From Acidobacteriota bacterium (GTDB taxonomy: Bacteria; Acidobacteriota; Thermoanaerobaculia; Thermoanaerobaculales; Sulfomarinibacteraceae): a DNA stretch of 51,885 bases. The position numbers and the translations under genes are program-made. The stretch covers positions 1 through 51,885 of the forward strand of contig WGCW01000076.1 of the NCBI GenBank assembly GCA_015493585.1, read 5' to 3'. The notes below the pieces were generated by a model. It saw only the letters and a list, made by a program, of their open reading frames with translations. It did no database searches and was not told the origin of the DNA. Below, one piece after another: positions 1 through 8,728 of the stretch. The stretch's first letter is position 1, and each line of letters starts with the position of its first letter.

Positions 1-1133
1 ACGTACTTCTGAATGGGATCGAGCGAGTAGACGAAGTTCTCGCACGCGAGCGAGATGGCTTTGCCTTCGGCGCCTGCGCGGGCCGTACGGCCGATCCGAT
101 GGACGTAATCCTCCGGGTCTTGCGGAAGGTCGAAGTTGATGACGTGAGTGACGCCGTCGATTTGGAGGCCGCGGCTGGCGACGTCGGTCGCGACCAGAAT
201 AGGCAGCTTCCCCTCCTTGAAATCGTCGAGAACCTTCAACCGCCGGCGCTGGTCAACGTTCCCTGTCAGGCCGCGCGCCGTGTAGCCGTGCCGTTGGAGG
301 TCCTCCACCAGCCGTTTCGCAGCCCACCGCGTGTTGACGAAGATCATTGTGCGGCTCGCGCCCTCGCGCTCGAGGAGACCGAGCAGGAGGGAGAGCTTTT
401 CCCGCGACGAGACGTGGTACAGCTCCTGAGTAATCGTCTCGGGGGTAATGTTTTCCGGGTTGATGACGATCTCGACGGGGTTGTTCATCTCACGCCAGCC
501 GAGCGTCATCACGCGGTACGAGAGCGTAGCTGTGTACATCATCGACTGCCGTTGCTTCGGATGAGGCATGCGTCTTAGAATCCAATGAAGATCCGGAGCA
601 AAGCCCATGTCGAAGAGCCGGTCACATTCGTCGATGACAAGGATCCCGGTTCGATCGAGCGAGTACGCGCCTTGCTTGTAGTAATCGATCAACCGCCCAG
701 GTGTGCCGACGAGGAGATCGACTCCGGCGGCGAGCTCGTCGCGCTGCTTCCGGTAATCGAGCCCTCCGAAGACGACGTGCGTCTTCAACCCGGCGTACTT
801 TCCAAGTTTCGCAGCGTCGCCGGCGACCTGGACGGCGAGCTCGCGGGTCGGCGTGATGATGATGGCCCGCGGGCCGTCGAAACCCGCGGGGCGTGGAACC
901 CGCAGCGCGTGCGCAAAGATCGTGATGAGATAGGTCGCCGTCTTCCCGGTGCCCGTCTGGGCCTGAGCGACGACGTCGCGCCCGGCGAGCGTTAGCGGGA
1001 GGACCTCCTTCTGGACCCTCGTTAGGCGGGTAAACCCGAGATCATGGATCGCTCGTGAGATCTCGTCCGGGATGTCGAGGTCGTCGAACGTGCTTTGAGA
1101 AAACAGCCAATCTTCCGGCAGAGATCGTTCCAT
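1..1133 (-). CDS. DEAD-box ATP-dependent RNA helicase, RhlB-like (3' end outside window)
   Basis: Partial gene running off the left edge; 377 residues are visible from ATG 1131-1133. I read these motifs: Q-motif Gln41, motif I AQTGTGKT (58-65), PTRELA (95-100), TPGR (144-147), motif II as DECD (168-171) rather than DEAD, motif III as TAT (201-203), ATDVASRG (315-322) and [10 protein letters not shown] (345-354). Both RecA-like domains are therefore present. The last visible residues ([16 protein letters not shown]) resemble the end of the RhlB core. Expected role: ATP-driven unwinding of RNA in the cytoplasm, in mRNA decay or ribosome assembly. There is no Shine-Dalgarno before the ATG; a TAGAAT hexamer lies 8 bases upstream, so the mRNA may be leaderless. 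Long plus-strand reading frames in this stretch are antisense shadows. Family call is firm; the RhlB subtype is inference. Confidence 0.93.
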   Translation of the reverse strand, partial: MERSLPEDWLFSQSTFDDLDIPDEISRAIHDLGFTRLTRVQKEVLPLTLAGRDVVAQAQTGTGKTATYLITIFAHALRVPRPAGFDGPRAIIITPTRELAVQVAGDAAKLGKYAGLKTHVVFGGLDYRKQRDELAAGVDLLVGTPGRLIDYYKQGAYSLDRTGILVIDECDRLFDMGFAPDLHWILRRMPHPKQRQSMMYTATLSYRVMTLGWREMNNPVEIVINPENITPETITQELYHVSSREKLSLLLGLLEREGASRTMIFVNTRWAAKRLVEDLQRHGYTARGLTGNVDQRRRLKVLDDFKEGKLPILVATDVASRGLQIDGVTHVINFDLPQDPEDYVHRIGRTARAGAEGKAISLACENFVYSLDPIQKY

Positions 1134-1270
1134 GGCACAGGATTCTACTCCATCGCGCCAGCATCGGCCGCGTAGCGCGCCGTGCGGGTGAAAAGACGGC
1201 CTGGAAATATCTGATCGGCTGGGCAGGTTGGAGGATGTACGTGCAGTCCAGTTGCGCGGGGGAGAGCAGT

Positions 1271-2206
1271 ATGCATGCAGCCAGGGACGTGACGGAGTTG
1301 ATCGGCCGGACGCCGATGGTTGAGTTACAACGGGCCGGTGCGGGCCTGCCGGGACGGGTTGTGCTCAAGCTTGAGTTCTTCAATCCGGGCGCCAGCGTCA
1401 AGGACCGGATCGCCAGGGCGATGATCGAGGCGGCGGAGGCCTCGGGTCTGATCCGGGACGATACGATCCTTGTCGAGGCCACCAGTGGCAACACCGGTAT
1501 TGGGCTTGCCGTCGTGTGCGCCTCGCGGGGATTTCGTTTGACGCTCGCGATGCCCGACACGATGAGTGTTGAACGCCGCAAGCTGCTCAAGGCTCTTGGC
1601 GCTGAGCTCGTGCTGACCCCGGGGGATCAAGGGATGGGCGGCGCGATCGACTGGGTCCAGAAGACGGTGGCGTCGGATCCGAGGTATGTCCAGCTCAACC
1701 AGTTTGCGAATCCTGCAAACCCGCAGGCGCATCGCCGCACGACCGCTGAGGAAATCTGGCGCGATACCGGTGGCGGCATCGATATCTTCGTGGCTGGAGT
1801 TGGGACGGGCGGTACGCTCACCGGGGTCGTCTCCGCGCTGCGAGAGAGGAAACCGGAGCTGGTCGCGGTTGCCGTCGAGCCCGAGGGGTCCGCGGTCCTT
1901 TCCGGAGGCCCTCCCGGCCCCCACATGATCCAGGGGATCGGTGCCGGCTTCATCCCAGAAGTGATGGATCCATCGTTGATCGACGAGATCATCACCGTCA
2001 GCAACGAGGAAGCCGGCCGCACGGCCCGGCGGCTTGCCCGGCAGGAGGGTATCGTGGCGGGCATCTCCTCCGGAGCGAACGTGGCCGCGGCGCTCCGGAT
2101 CGCCGGTCGCGAGGAGAACCGTGGGCGAACAATCGTGACGATCGCACCGGATACCGGCGAAAGGTACCTGTCGACATGGCTGTTTGAGGGGGAGCAAGAT
2201 GCATGA
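1271..2206 (+). CDS. cysK: Cysteine synthase A (O-acetylserine sulfhydrylase)
   Basis: PLP enzyme making L-cysteine from O-acetylserine and sulfide; 311 residues, normal for the family. It has NPGASVKDR with the PLP lysine at K44, the substrate loop TSGNTG (71-76) and the glycine-rich phosphate-binding loop GVGTGGT near 178-184. I chose ATG 1271 because GGGGGAGAG lies just upstream and the protein then begins at the normal N-terminus ([15 protein letters not shown]); ATG 1235 is a possible longer start. The end overlaps the start of cysE by 8 bases, so the two are translationally coupled. CysE supplies the O-acetylserine, and CysK and CysE commonly form a complex. CysM is the main alternative, but the length and motifs favour CysK. 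Confidence 0.94.
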   Translation: MHAARDVTELIGRTPMVELQRAGAGLPGRVVLKLEFFNPGASVKDRIARAMIEAAEASGLIRDDTILVEATSGNTGIGLAVVCASRGFRLTLAMPDTMSVERRKLLKALGAELVLTPGDQGMGGAIDWVQKTVASDPRYVQLNQFANPANPQAHRRTTAEEIWRDTGGGIDIFVAGVGTGGTLTGVVSALRERKPELVAVAVEPEGSAVLSGGPPGPHMIQGIGAGFIPEVMDPSLIDEIITVSNEEAGRTARRLARQEGIVAGISSGANVAAALRIAGREENRGRTIVTIAPDTGERYLSTWLFEGEQDA

Positions 2207-3194
2207 GCCGTCCCGGAAAGGCTCCGCTGATCACAGAAACACTCAGCCGGTCCAGGAGCATTCGGACCGGTGGACTGATGACGAAGCATCAACGCTCGCA
2301 GGGGTTGTGGAACAACTCTGCTCCACCGAGCGGTACCGCGCTTCGAACCTTGACGAAACCCGGCTCGGGACCTTGCCGTCACGCGATGCTGTGATTGCGA
2401 TCGTCGAAGACCTCCGCTCGGTGCTCTTTCCTGGCTACTTTGGTCACTCCGAGCTTGATCAGGAGTCATTGCATTTCCGGATTGGCGCAACGCTGAGCCA
2501 TATCAGGCCACGGCTCGTTGAGCAGGTTTGGCGTGGTGTTGCGTTCGCGCGTGGTGGTTCGGCTCCCGGGCACTGGGAGGGTTCCCGTACCGATGCTCAG
2601 GCCATGGTCGCGGAGTTTTTCGCGCGGCTGCCCCTGATCAAGGAACGTCTCGCCAGCGACGTCCAGGCTGCGTACGAGGGAGACCCGGCGGCGTCCAGCC
2701 CGGACGAAACCGTCTTTTGCTATCCGGGCATGATGGCCGTTATGAGTTACCGGATCGCCCATGAGCTGTACCGGCTCGGTGTTCCCCTGATTCCCCGGAT
2801 CGTCACAGAGCACGCGCACAGCATCACCGGCATCGACATCCATCCTGCTGCGGTGGTGGGTGAACGGTTTTTTATCGATCACGGGACCGGGGTCGTCATC
2901 GGGGAAACGTGCAGGATCGGGGACCGGGTGCGCCTATACCAGGGCGTTACCCTTGGAGCGAAGAGTTTCCCCATGGACGAGTCGGGAAAGCCGATCAAGG
3001 GGATTCCGAGGCACCCGATTGTGGAAGATGACGTGATTATCTACTCCGGTGCAACGATCCTAGGCCGAGTCACGATTGGGCATGGGAGCATCATCGGCGG
3101 CAATGTCTGGCTGACCCGGAGCATCCCGCCCGGAAGCCGGATCGTGCAGGCCCAATCGCGAACGGACCGCTTTCAGGACGGCAGCGGCATCTGA
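2199..3194 (+). CDS. cysE: Serine O-acetyltransferase
   Basis: Catalyses the first committed step of cysteine synthesis, transfer of acetyl from acetyl-CoA to L-serine. The 331-residue protein has a long helical N-terminal part (about 1-190). A left-handed beta-helix of hexapeptide repeats follows ([36 protein letters not shown]), holding the family's catalytic histidine (DHGTG). Length and the N-terminal extension resemble the EpsC/SAT-type long form rather than the 270-residue enterobacterial enzyme. ATG 2199 has GAGGGGGAG just upstream and overlaps the cysK stop; an in-frame start at 2184 lacks this. The C-terminus ends about 25 residues after the last hexapeptides, where CysE docks into CysK. 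Confidence 0.94.
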   Translation: MHEPSRKGSADHRNTQPVQEHSDRWTDDEASTLAGVVEQLCSTERYRASNLDETRLGTLPSRDAVIAIVEDLRSVLFPGYFGHSELDQESLHFRIGATLSHIRPRLVEQVWRGVAFARGGSAPGHWEGSRTDAQAMVAEFFARLPLIKERLASDVQAAYEGDPAASSPDETVFCYPGMMAVMSYRIAHELYRLGVPLIPRIVTEHAHSITGIDIHPAAVVGERFFIDHGTGVVIGETCRIGDRVRLYQGVTLGAKSFPMDESGKPIKGIPRHPIVEDDVIIYSGATILGRVTIGHGSIIGGNVWLTRSIPPGSRIVQAQSRTDRFQDGSGI

Positions 3195-3207
3195 GCTCCG
3201 GCCCATT

Positions 3208-3240
3208 CGATAGCCTGCGCCAAACGCTATCGGTATTTCC
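3208..3240 (+). terminator. Possible hairpin terminator after cysE
   Basis: CGATAGC (3208-3214) and GCTATCG (3226-3232) form a perfect 7-bp stem with an 11-base loop. It is followed by a weakly T-rich GTATTTCC. It lies 14 bases after the cysE stop and before the next promoter. The T tract is poor, so this is tentative. Confidence 0.35.
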
Positions 3241-3291
3241 ACCAGTCATATTCGCATCGGCCGATGCTTTGAGCCTCCCGGTAGGCAGGGC

Positions 3292-3338
3292 TTGACACCC
3301 TCTTGCTGGTGTATTAGTGTACTAGATGCCTAATACAC
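3292..3338 (+). promoter_or_regulatory. Promoter and palindromic operator for the GntR-ABC operon
   Basis: TTGACA (3292-3297) is followed after 17 bases by TAGTGT (3315-3320), a weak -10. A perfect 9-bp inverted repeat, GTGTATTAG (3309-3317) and CTAATACAC (3330-3338), with a 12-base spacer covers the -10 and the likely start point. The GT...TA/TA...AC shape fits GntR/YtrA-type operators. It sits 29 bases before the gntR start, so autorepression of regulator and transporter is the simplest reading. No ligand can be told from the sequence. Confidence 0.6.
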
Positions 3339-3366
3339 CTGACGTGAACGTCAGGGGGGAGCGTTC

Positions 3367-3774
3367 GTGGGATTCGAGATCAGGATCGATCCGAGTGAGC
3401 CGGCCCCGATCTGGAGACAGATCGAGGAGGGGATCCGGCGCGGTATTGCCGCGGGGGCCTTGCGGCCGGGTGATCCGGTGCCATCGGTACGGGAAGCAGC
3501 CGTGCAGTTGCGGGTCAATCCAGCGACGGTCGCACGCGCGTACAGATCTCTGGTGGACGCCGGCTTGCTCAGCGTGCGCCGCGGCGAGGGAACGTTTGTC
3601 GCTCGAGGGAGCCGTACGGCGGCTGGATCGCTCCGCCGGGAAGAGCTTTCGCTGGCAGCGGAGCGGTACGTGACGGTGGCTGGAGGGCTTGGGGTTTCGC
3701 TCGACGAGGCGCTTGGAGCGGTGAGGCGTGCGTGGCCTCAAGACGGCTCCGCTGGTCAAAGGGAGGAGGGGTAG
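3367..3774 (+). CDS. GntR family transcriptional regulator, YtrA type
   Basis: A 135-residue protein with an N-terminal winged helix (about 10-80: PIWRQIEEGIRRGIAAGALRPGDPVPSVREAAVQ and the recognition stretch NPATVARAYRSL). Only a short helical tail follows, and no large effector domain. That is the layout of the YtrA subfamily, which typically represses an adjacent ABC transporter operon. The GTG start at 3367 has GGGGGGAGC upstream. The stop is immediately followed by the ATPase gene (1 base between), so regulator, ATPase and permease form one operon. The operator at 3309-3338 is the likely target. Signal and substrate are unknown. Confidence 0.9.
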   Translation: MGFEIRIDPSEPAPIWRQIEEGIRRGIAAGALRPGDPVPSVREAAVQLRVNPATVARAYRSLVDAGLLSVRRGEGTFVARGSRTAAGSLRREELSLAAERYVTVAGGLGVSLDEALGAVRRAWPQDGSAGQREEG

Positions 3775-3775
3775 C

Positions 3776-4531
3776 ATGATGCCTCAACCGCGCAAGAACG
3801 TCATTGTGGTTGATGGGCTGAGATGTGCCTTCGGCAGCAAGAAGGTTCTTGAGGGGATTTCCTTTTCGGTCGAGGAAGGAAGCGTCTTCGCGTTGCTGGG
3901 GCGTAATGGTAGCGGGAAGACAACGCTGGTCCGTTGCCTGCTCGGGCACTTGCAGCCTCGCGCGGGCACCGTGACGGTGCTCGGCCAATCTCCGTGGCAG
4001 GATCGGGCGATGCTGATGCGGGAGGTTGGAGTTGTTCCGGAGGCGCCGGATGCCCCGCCAGGCTGGCGGGTCAAGGATGTCATTGCGTTCTGCGAGCGGC
4101 TGTCCCCGGGGTGGGACCGGCAACAGGCTGCCGGGCGGCTTGAGAGGTTTGCAATGTGCGGGACCCGGAGGGTTTTTGAGCTCTCTCGCGGCCAGAGGGC
4201 GCAGCTTCAGCTCTGCCTTGCGCTGTCGGCGAGGCCGCGGCTGCTCATTCTCGATGACCCGGTACTTGGTCTCGATGCAGTGGCCCGGCAAGAGCTGTAC
4301 GAAGAGCTTATCCGGGACCTTGCTGACCGCGGCACGACGGTCTTTCTGACCAGCCATGATCTCGACGGCGTTGAGCGATTAGCGGACGAGGTGGCCATCG
4401 TTTCGCGCGGTGTGATCGTGGCCCAAGGCACGATCGAAAGCCTCAAGCGTGAGTGGCAGCAACGTCTCGGGCATCATCCGGGCCTCGAGGAGATCTTCGT
4501 ACGCATGGCCCGGAACGGAGGTGTGGCATGA
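3776..4531 (+). CDS. ABC transporter ATP-binding protein
   Basis: Cytoplasmic ATPase of 251 residues that would power the adjacent permease. Walker A is GRNGSGKTT (42-50). The signature motif is LSRGQ (about 136-140) instead of LSGGQ. Walker B ends LLILDDP (about 156-162), with Asp where the catalytic Glu normally stands. The H-loop is TSHD. ATG 3776 was chosen for GGGAGGAGGGG just upstream; the frame is open further 5' but that part lies inside gntR. The stop overlaps the permease start as ATGA. It resembles ATPases of BcrA/YtrB-type exporters. Both the signature change and the Glu-to-Asp change could slow hydrolysis, but this is not shown. Confidence 0.92.
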   Translation: MMPQPRKNVIVVDGLRCAFGSKKVLEGISFSVEEGSVFALLGRNGSGKTTLVRCLLGHLQPRAGTVTVLGQSPWQDRAMLMREVGVVPEAPDAPPGWRVKDVIAFCERLSPGWDRQQAAGRLERFAMCGTRRVFELSRGQRAQLQLCLALSARPRLLILDDPVLGLDAVARQELYEELIRDLADRGTTVFLTSHDLDGVERLADEVAIVSRGVIVAQGTIESLKREWQQRLGHHPGLEEIFVRMARNGGVA

Positions 4532-6507
4532 GAGCGGTCAGCATAGTCACCTGGGACGAGCTCAAGCGAAATTGGCTGGTCTTTCCTGGCGCGTTGCTGA
4601 TGGGAGTGCTGGCATTGATCTCTCCTTTTGCGCCGGGTATGCAGCAATGGAACCCGGAAACCGTTCGTGAGGTCTCGACGCTAGTCGTTGCGCTCGCAGT
4701 GATGGCATTTGCGAGCATCGTCCTGGGTTCGGCAATTCTCGGCGGCAGCCTCTCCTCCGGACGTGAAAGCTTCTTTTTGGCCCGGCCAATCGGGGTTTTC
4801 CAACTTTGGTTGGGACGGTTGATCGCAGCGCTCATGTTGAGCCTGGGAGCACCGATGCTGGTCCTGATACCGTTGGCGTGCGTGCATCCTGCCGCCACTC
4901 TGGCGTTCCTCCGGCGGCCCTCCCCTGTGCCCTGGCTCCTGCTTCTCTTGCCTGGGGTGATTGCAATGGCCGGGCTCGTGAGGATCATGCTTCGCGCGCG
5001 GTCGGCCTGGCTCGCCCTCACAGCAGGCACCGTCGCTGGAGCGCTCTTCATTCAAGCCCACATGATCGTGATGCCGCTCGCGGCGTTCATGCTCCACGTC
5101 GACGGAGCCGTGCGGTACGGCGTGCTTGCCACGTTGCCGCTCGTATGGTCGGTGAGCTTCCTCGCGGGGGGTGCCGTCGCGGCTGTGCGTGGAAGAACGG
5201 AGGCCCGGCGGGCCGCGGCGGCGGGTGGAGTCACGGCGGTAACCGCCCTTGGTGTGCTGACGCTGGCGCTTTGTGGAGGGTTGGCGTGGGTCGACGCCCC
5301 GGCGCCAGCCGACATCACACAGGTGGCGATGGTCGTGCCTGCTCCAGAAGGGAACTGGGCGCTGGTGGCGGCTCAAGCTCGCCGGGCGGGTATCACATTC
5401 CCGGTGACGTTTCTGCTCGATACCACGAGCGGCGCATGGCGCCGTTGGTCCGGCACGTGGTGGCAGCTTGGCGGGGAGGCGCCATTCAGCCGGGACGGCC
5501 GCTTTGCCGCGTGGTGGGAGGACAGAGAGACGGGGGCGTCGAGACTCTCGGGGCACATCCGCGTTGTGGCGCTCCCGTCGGTTCAACCGCGCACGCCCAA
5601 AACGGTGCGGGTTGTTCCTGCGCCGTTGAGGCCGTCCGGGTTCGGGTTGGCGCTGTCGCCCTCGGGGTCGATGCTGGCGGCAGTCTTCGGCCTCAAGGTC
5701 AGTGTGTGGGATCTCAGAAGTGGCCGGCGGGTCACGACGCGTACCGTCGGCCGGGAGTTTGGCGGGTTGTTGCGGGTCGAGTGGCTTCGCGTGAGTGATA
5801 CGGGGGACGTGTGGCTTGGGATGAGCTCGCACGGTACGGGAGCGCGGGGCAGAATGAAGGTGGTTTCGCTGCATCTTGGGCCCACCGGGCGTCACTGTGA
5901 CGTTGTGTGGGAGGAATCTGGCGTTGCATACCTTTCACGCCGGATGGATACAGCCGCCGGCGGGCCTGGAAACGTTGTCGCTCTTGCCATCGGAGATGGA
6001 GGCAAAGCTGGACATCTCGTGGTGAGGCGTACCGGCAAACCAAACGTTGTGTGGTCCAGGCCGCTGGAGGGTCTCTGGCCGGTCCGGCAGATCCTTCCCT
6101 TCGGAGAGCAGGTCATGCTGCTCGTGTCGCGGAGCGTTCCGGCGAGCACGGCCCGGCTTGGATCAAGCATCATCGCTCGGGTCGAACCAATGGGTGTGAC
6201 GTGGGTGCGAACGGTGCAGAAGGTGAGCTGGCTCATGTTGGGACCGGGGCCGGACCCGGGAACGGCGGTCGTCGTGATCAACCGGCATCCTGGATCACGT
6301 GTCCAGGCTCCGTCGTGTATGCAGCTCAGTCTCCAGACGGGCGCCATGACACCGGTCGGCTCGAACCTGCTTCCGGCAGCGGTGCCATGGGTCGTCTCGC
6401 CACTTCCCGCACCCGGGAGTCCGGGCTCCCGGCTTTTCATCCGGAACCGCTGCATGGTGCTTCGGCTCAGCGAGGCCGGGCGGCTGACACCAATCGCAAT
6501 CCAGTAA
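4528..6507 (+). CDS. ABC transporter permease with long C-terminal WD-like extension
   Basis: 659 residues. The first roughly 260 residues carry about six to seven hydrophobic segments (for example LLMGVLALISPF, LVVALAVMAFASIVLG, LLLLLPGVIAMAGLV, ALGVLTLALCGGLAWV), as in ABC-2-like permeases. The remaining roughly 390 residues are soluble and beta-rich. Phrases such as FSRDGRFAAWWED, LSPSGSMLAAVFG and KVSVWDLRSGRRV are typical of WD/PD40-type propeller blades. This C-terminal region follows a transmembrane segment, so it may lie outside the cytoplasmic membrane and sense or bind something; that is inference. ATG 4528 overlaps the ATPase stop. Whether it exports, imports or signals is unknown. 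A ligand-sensing role resembling antibiotic-response transporters is possible. Confidence 0.8.
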   Translation: MRAVSIVTWDELKRNWLVFPGALLMGVLALISPFAPGMQQWNPETVREVSTLVVALAVMAFASIVLGSAILGGSLSSGRESFFLARPIGVFQLWLGRLIAALMLSLGAPMLVLIPLACVHPAATLAFLRRPSPVPWLLLLLPGVIAMAGLVRIMLRARSAWLALTAGTVAGALFIQAHMIVMPLAAFMLHVDGAVRYGVLATLPLVWSVSFLAGGAVAAVRGRTEARRAAAAGGVTAVTALGVLTLALCGGLAWVDAPAPADITQVAMVVPAPEGNWALVAAQARRAGITFPVTFLLDTTSGAWRRWSGTWWQLGGEAPFSRDGRFAAWWEDRETGASRLSGHIRVVALPSVQPRTPKTVRVVPAPLRPSGFGLALSPSGSMLAAVFGLKVSVWDLRSGRRVTTRTVGREFGGLLRVEWLRVSDTGDVWLGMSSHGTGARGRMKVVSLHLGPTGRHCDVVWEESGVAYLSRRMDTAAGGPGNVVALAIGDGGKAGHLVVRRTGKPNVVWSRPLEGLWPVRQILPFGEQVMLLVSRSVPASTARLGSSIIARVEPMGVTWVRTVQKVSWLMLGPGPDPGTAVVVINRHPGSRVQAPSCMQLSLQTGAMTPVGSNLLPAAVPWVVSPLPAPGSPGSRLFIRNRCMVLRLSEAGRLTPIAIQ

Positions 6508-6741
6508 TTGGGGTTCGTGTCAGACGATCTTACGCTTAGAAGAGGTTGCGAATAGTCTTGGACCGGAAGCCCGCGGACATGCCATCGTAGCGCCAGTGGC
6601 CCTACGGACAGGGTCGGGCCACATGTGATGATCTCCGTTGCCAGACCGCCTCCGGGACGAGAAAACGCCATTCTGGGGTGGGTCTGGAAGGGCCATTTCG
6701 CTGCCCAGGTTGTGGCCGGCCTTCTTCTCAAGAGCTCGGGC

Positions 6742-7437
6742 TCACTGCCGGCAGGTTTCATCGATCAGGGCCGACCGGAAGGTTTCCGATCGGATGATCT
6801 CCCCGGTTGGGAGATGCGCGGTGACACGCCAGAGGATTTCGTGGGCCGACGGAGGGATACGATGCGCCGGAACGAGATACTCGGGTTTCATCAATCCCTT
6901 GGCAAGGCAGATGGTTTCCAAACTTTCACCGGTCACGGTCAGATCGTAGCGTGTCCCAGTGGGACCGCCGTCCCATCGAAGCCGGCACGCACTCCTGGGC
7001 ATAATCCTCGTAGCTGGCGAGGCGATGATGCGGATCATCTGGCTTTGCTGGCGGTAGACTGGCCGGGATGGCTCGCGGCTATGGTTGATGAGGAGGAAGC
7101 CCAATCCAACGCCGATCATGAGAACTGCGGCTGCTGCCAGAACCTCGAGGCGGTGCGACCACGCGCGATGTTGCGGGACGCTTGATGTGTTGGGAATTGA
7201 GGTGATCTCAGCGGACGAGAGCATCTCCCGGGCCAGGCGCCAGCTGGAAGCACAGGAAGCACACCGCGACAGATGGAGCATGATGAGGTGATCGTCGGTT
7301 GGATCCAGTTCACCGGCCGCCGACGCCCATAGCTTTTCTGCATCCGGATGTTCCTCTTCTGAGGGAAGCCATTCTTGACCCGAAAACGCCGTTTGCAGCC
7401 GGCGGAGCGTGTTCCGTTCCGTTCTTTCGTCGTTCAT
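6742..7437 (-). CDS. Anti-sigma factor, zinc-finger type, membrane-anchored
   Basis: 231 residues from ATG 7435-7437, which overlaps the sigma factor stop as ATGA. The N-terminal cytoplasmic part has H55-x3-C59-x2-C62, the ZAS/zf-HC2 zinc motif that binds ECF sigma factors. One transmembrane helix follows at about 98-117 (VLAAAAVLMIGVGLGFLLI). A C-terminal domain of about 110 residues would lie outside the membrane, ending in CRQ. Gene order (sigma then anti-sigma, coupled) is standard for this regulatory pair. The outer domain would receive the signal. It is convergent with the ABC permease; the 234 bases between them contain nothing I can identify. Confidence 0.88.
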   Translation of the reverse strand: MNDERTERNTLRRLQTAFSGQEWLPSEEEHPDAEKLWASAAGELDPTDDHLIMLHLSRCASCASSWRLAREMLSSAEITSIPNTSSVPQHRAWSHRLEVLAAAAVLMIGVGLGFLLINHSREPSRPVYRQQSQMIRIIASPATRIMPRSACRLRWDGGPTGTRYDLTVTGESLETICLAKGLMKPEYLVPAHRIPPSAHEILWRVTAHLPTGEIIRSETFRSALIDETCRQ

Positions 7438-7988
7438 GGCTTCACTCCCCTGGCCTCCAGACACTCCCTCAGGTTCTTCATGCCACGATAGACGCGGTTG
7501 TCCGCACTCTTTACCGGGCAGCCGAGGCGGTGGGCGATCTCGGGAACGGAGCAGCCGAGAAGGTACAGTGTGAGGGCCATCCGGCGTGCGGGGACGATGC
7601 CATCGAGGCAGCACCGGATCTCGCGTCCCAATGAACGTCCGAACGCCTCCCGCTCGGGATCCAGCATGTTGTCCCTGTGCCCCGTCATCTCACCCTCCGA
7701 GACCGTGATTTCCTGGCGGCGGCTCCGGCGGCGGATCTCATCCACCGTGACTCCGTGAGCCGCCTTCATGAGGTATATCGACGAGAACGAGAGTTTCCCC
7801 TCACCCTGCCCGAGCTTCCGCACAAGCTGGACGAGAACCTCCTGGGCGATGTCCTCGGCCTGGGATGCTAGATAGGGGGGACAACAACGCCGGACAGCGG
7901 AACGTACCCTGTCGATGAGAAGCTTCGTCTCCTCAACGCCCAGCGACCATGAGTCAGACCGGTCTTTGGAGGTTTTTTGTTGTGCCAC
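7434..7988 (-). CDS. ECF-type RNA polymerase sigma factor
   Basis: 184 residues if started at GTG 7986-7988. Region 2 is seen as YLASQAEDIAQEVLVQLVRKL followed by YLMKAAHGVTVDEIRRRSRR. Region 4 is GIVPARRMALTLYLLGCSVPEIAHRLGCPVKSADNRVYRGMKNLR, a helix-turn-helix for the -35 element. The frame is open upstream to 8321, but that part translates tandem intergenic repeats (MTPLPVILSLLLPPNV...) and is not credible protein. The GTG has no Shine-Dalgarno and lies 7 bases after TACAAT, so it may be the 5' end of a leaderless mRNA. Partner of the adjacent anti-sigma. Its regulon cannot be read from this window; the divergent CHAT gene is a candidate. Confidence 0.87.
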   Translation of the reverse strand: MAQQKTSKDRSDSWSLGVEETKLLIDRVRSAVRRCCPPYLASQAEDIAQEVLVQLVRKLGQGEGKLSFSSIYLMKAAHGVTVDEIRRRSRRQEITVSEGEMTGHRDNMLDPEREAFGRSLGREIRCCLDGIVPARRMALTLYLLGCSVPEIAHRLGCPVKSADNRVYRGMKNLRECLEARGVKP

Positions 7989-8218
7989 TGGTTCTATTGT
8001 AGGCCAGAATCGGATCGATTTGCGGAAAATGAGAATCCGAGGTTGTTGCGGTGTGCGCCGCTTCTTTGCGGGACAGGTGGGGACGAGGCTATTCCTGTTT
8101 CCACGTCCGTAGCAGTTATTCAACACTGTCGCCAGTTCTGGGGTTTTGGCGAGGTGCGCGAGCATGTCCTGGACACAGAGGCGACAAGGCATGGCCGGTG
8201 CCTCCGGGCCCCCCTCCC

Positions 8219-8310
8219 AGATCCTTCGCCTTCGGCTCAGGATGACATTTGGAGGGAGTAATAGGCTCAAGATGACATTGGGAGGGAGTAATAGGCTCAG
8301 GATGACAGGA
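8219..8310. repeat. Dispersed 28-bp repeat followed by 30-bp tandem units
   Basis: 8219-8246 (AGATCCTTCGCC...CAGGATGAC) recurs with one mismatch, in reverse orientation, at 25566-25593. It is followed by two direct 30-bp units, 8251-8280 and 8281-8310, which share GGAGGGAGTAATAGGCTCA. The end of the first copy (8234-8250) is a third partial unit. Confidence 0.8.
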
Positions 8311-8317
8311 AGAGGCG

Positions 8318-8457
8318 TCATTCTGAGTACCCATGTCCCTGGGTGGGGGCACCGAGACGGTGGACGAACAGGGATTCAGGTACGGTTTCTCGAAATGGCA
8401 ACGTGTCAGTATGTTACGCAAGCTTCTTCCCGATGATCCAATTGCTGTTCGTTGAGA
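8318..8457. repeat. Dispersed repeat module A, copy 1
   Basis: Begins TCATTCTGAGTACC and contains ACGGTGGACGAACAGGGATTC. It ends CTGTTCGTTGAGA. The same order of blocks is found at 16288-16422 across about 135 bases. The first part (TCATTCT...GCACC...GACGGTGGACGAA) is also at 51538-51588. Non-coding and diverged between copies. Confidence 0.75.
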
Positions 8458-8512
8458 TGTGGCGAGATCCTTCGCGGCGCGCCTTCGGCGCACCACTCAG
8501 GATGACAAGGAA

Positions 8513-8620
8513 GGGTGTCGTTCTGCGGAGGCGGAGCCTTTTCCCCCCAATGTCATTCTGAGGAGGCGGAGCCTTTTCCCCCCAATGTCATTCTGAGGAG
8601 GCGGAGCCGACGAAGAATCT
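8513..8620. repeat. Three tandem 35-bp units
   Basis: GGAGGCGGAGCC starts at 8527, 8562 and 8597, exactly 35 bases apart. Two copies continue with TTTTCCCCCCAATGTCATTCTGA; the third continues into GACGAAGAATCT. The GTCATTCTGAG...GAAGAATCT type of repeat is familiar from intergenic DNA of several phyla. Unit contents are nearly identical, so this is not a CRISPR array. Confidence 0.85.
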
Positions 8621-8685
8621 GGGCGGGGAAACGACCGCGAGAAAAACGCAACCGCGGAGGGCGCAGAGGTTCGCAGAGGAATGCT

Positions 8686-8728
8686 CAGATGAGTTCAACA
8701 CTGTTCCCATCTCGTGAAGACTCATCTG
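8686..8728. repeat. Inverted repeat in the island
   Basis: CAGATGAGT (8686-8694) and ACTCATCTG (8720-8728) are perfect 9-bp complements around a 25-base loop. Flanks are 'gcgcagag' type repeat fragments. Possibly a remnant of a mobile hairpin element. Confidence 0.55.

Noticed and set aside
99-995. Two plus-strand open frames at the left edge
   Set aside because: They are antisense to the DEAD-box helicase, which has all family motifs on the minus strand; the plus frames have no ribosome-binding site or recognisable domain.
7989-8321. N-terminal extension of the ECF sigma factor
   Set aside because: Its first codons translate the tandem repeats (MTPLPVILSLLLPPNV...), and family members begin close to the chosen GTG.
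8251-8620. CRISPR array
   Set aside because: Units are 30 or 35 bases in direct tandem with no unique spacers, no leader and no cas genes.
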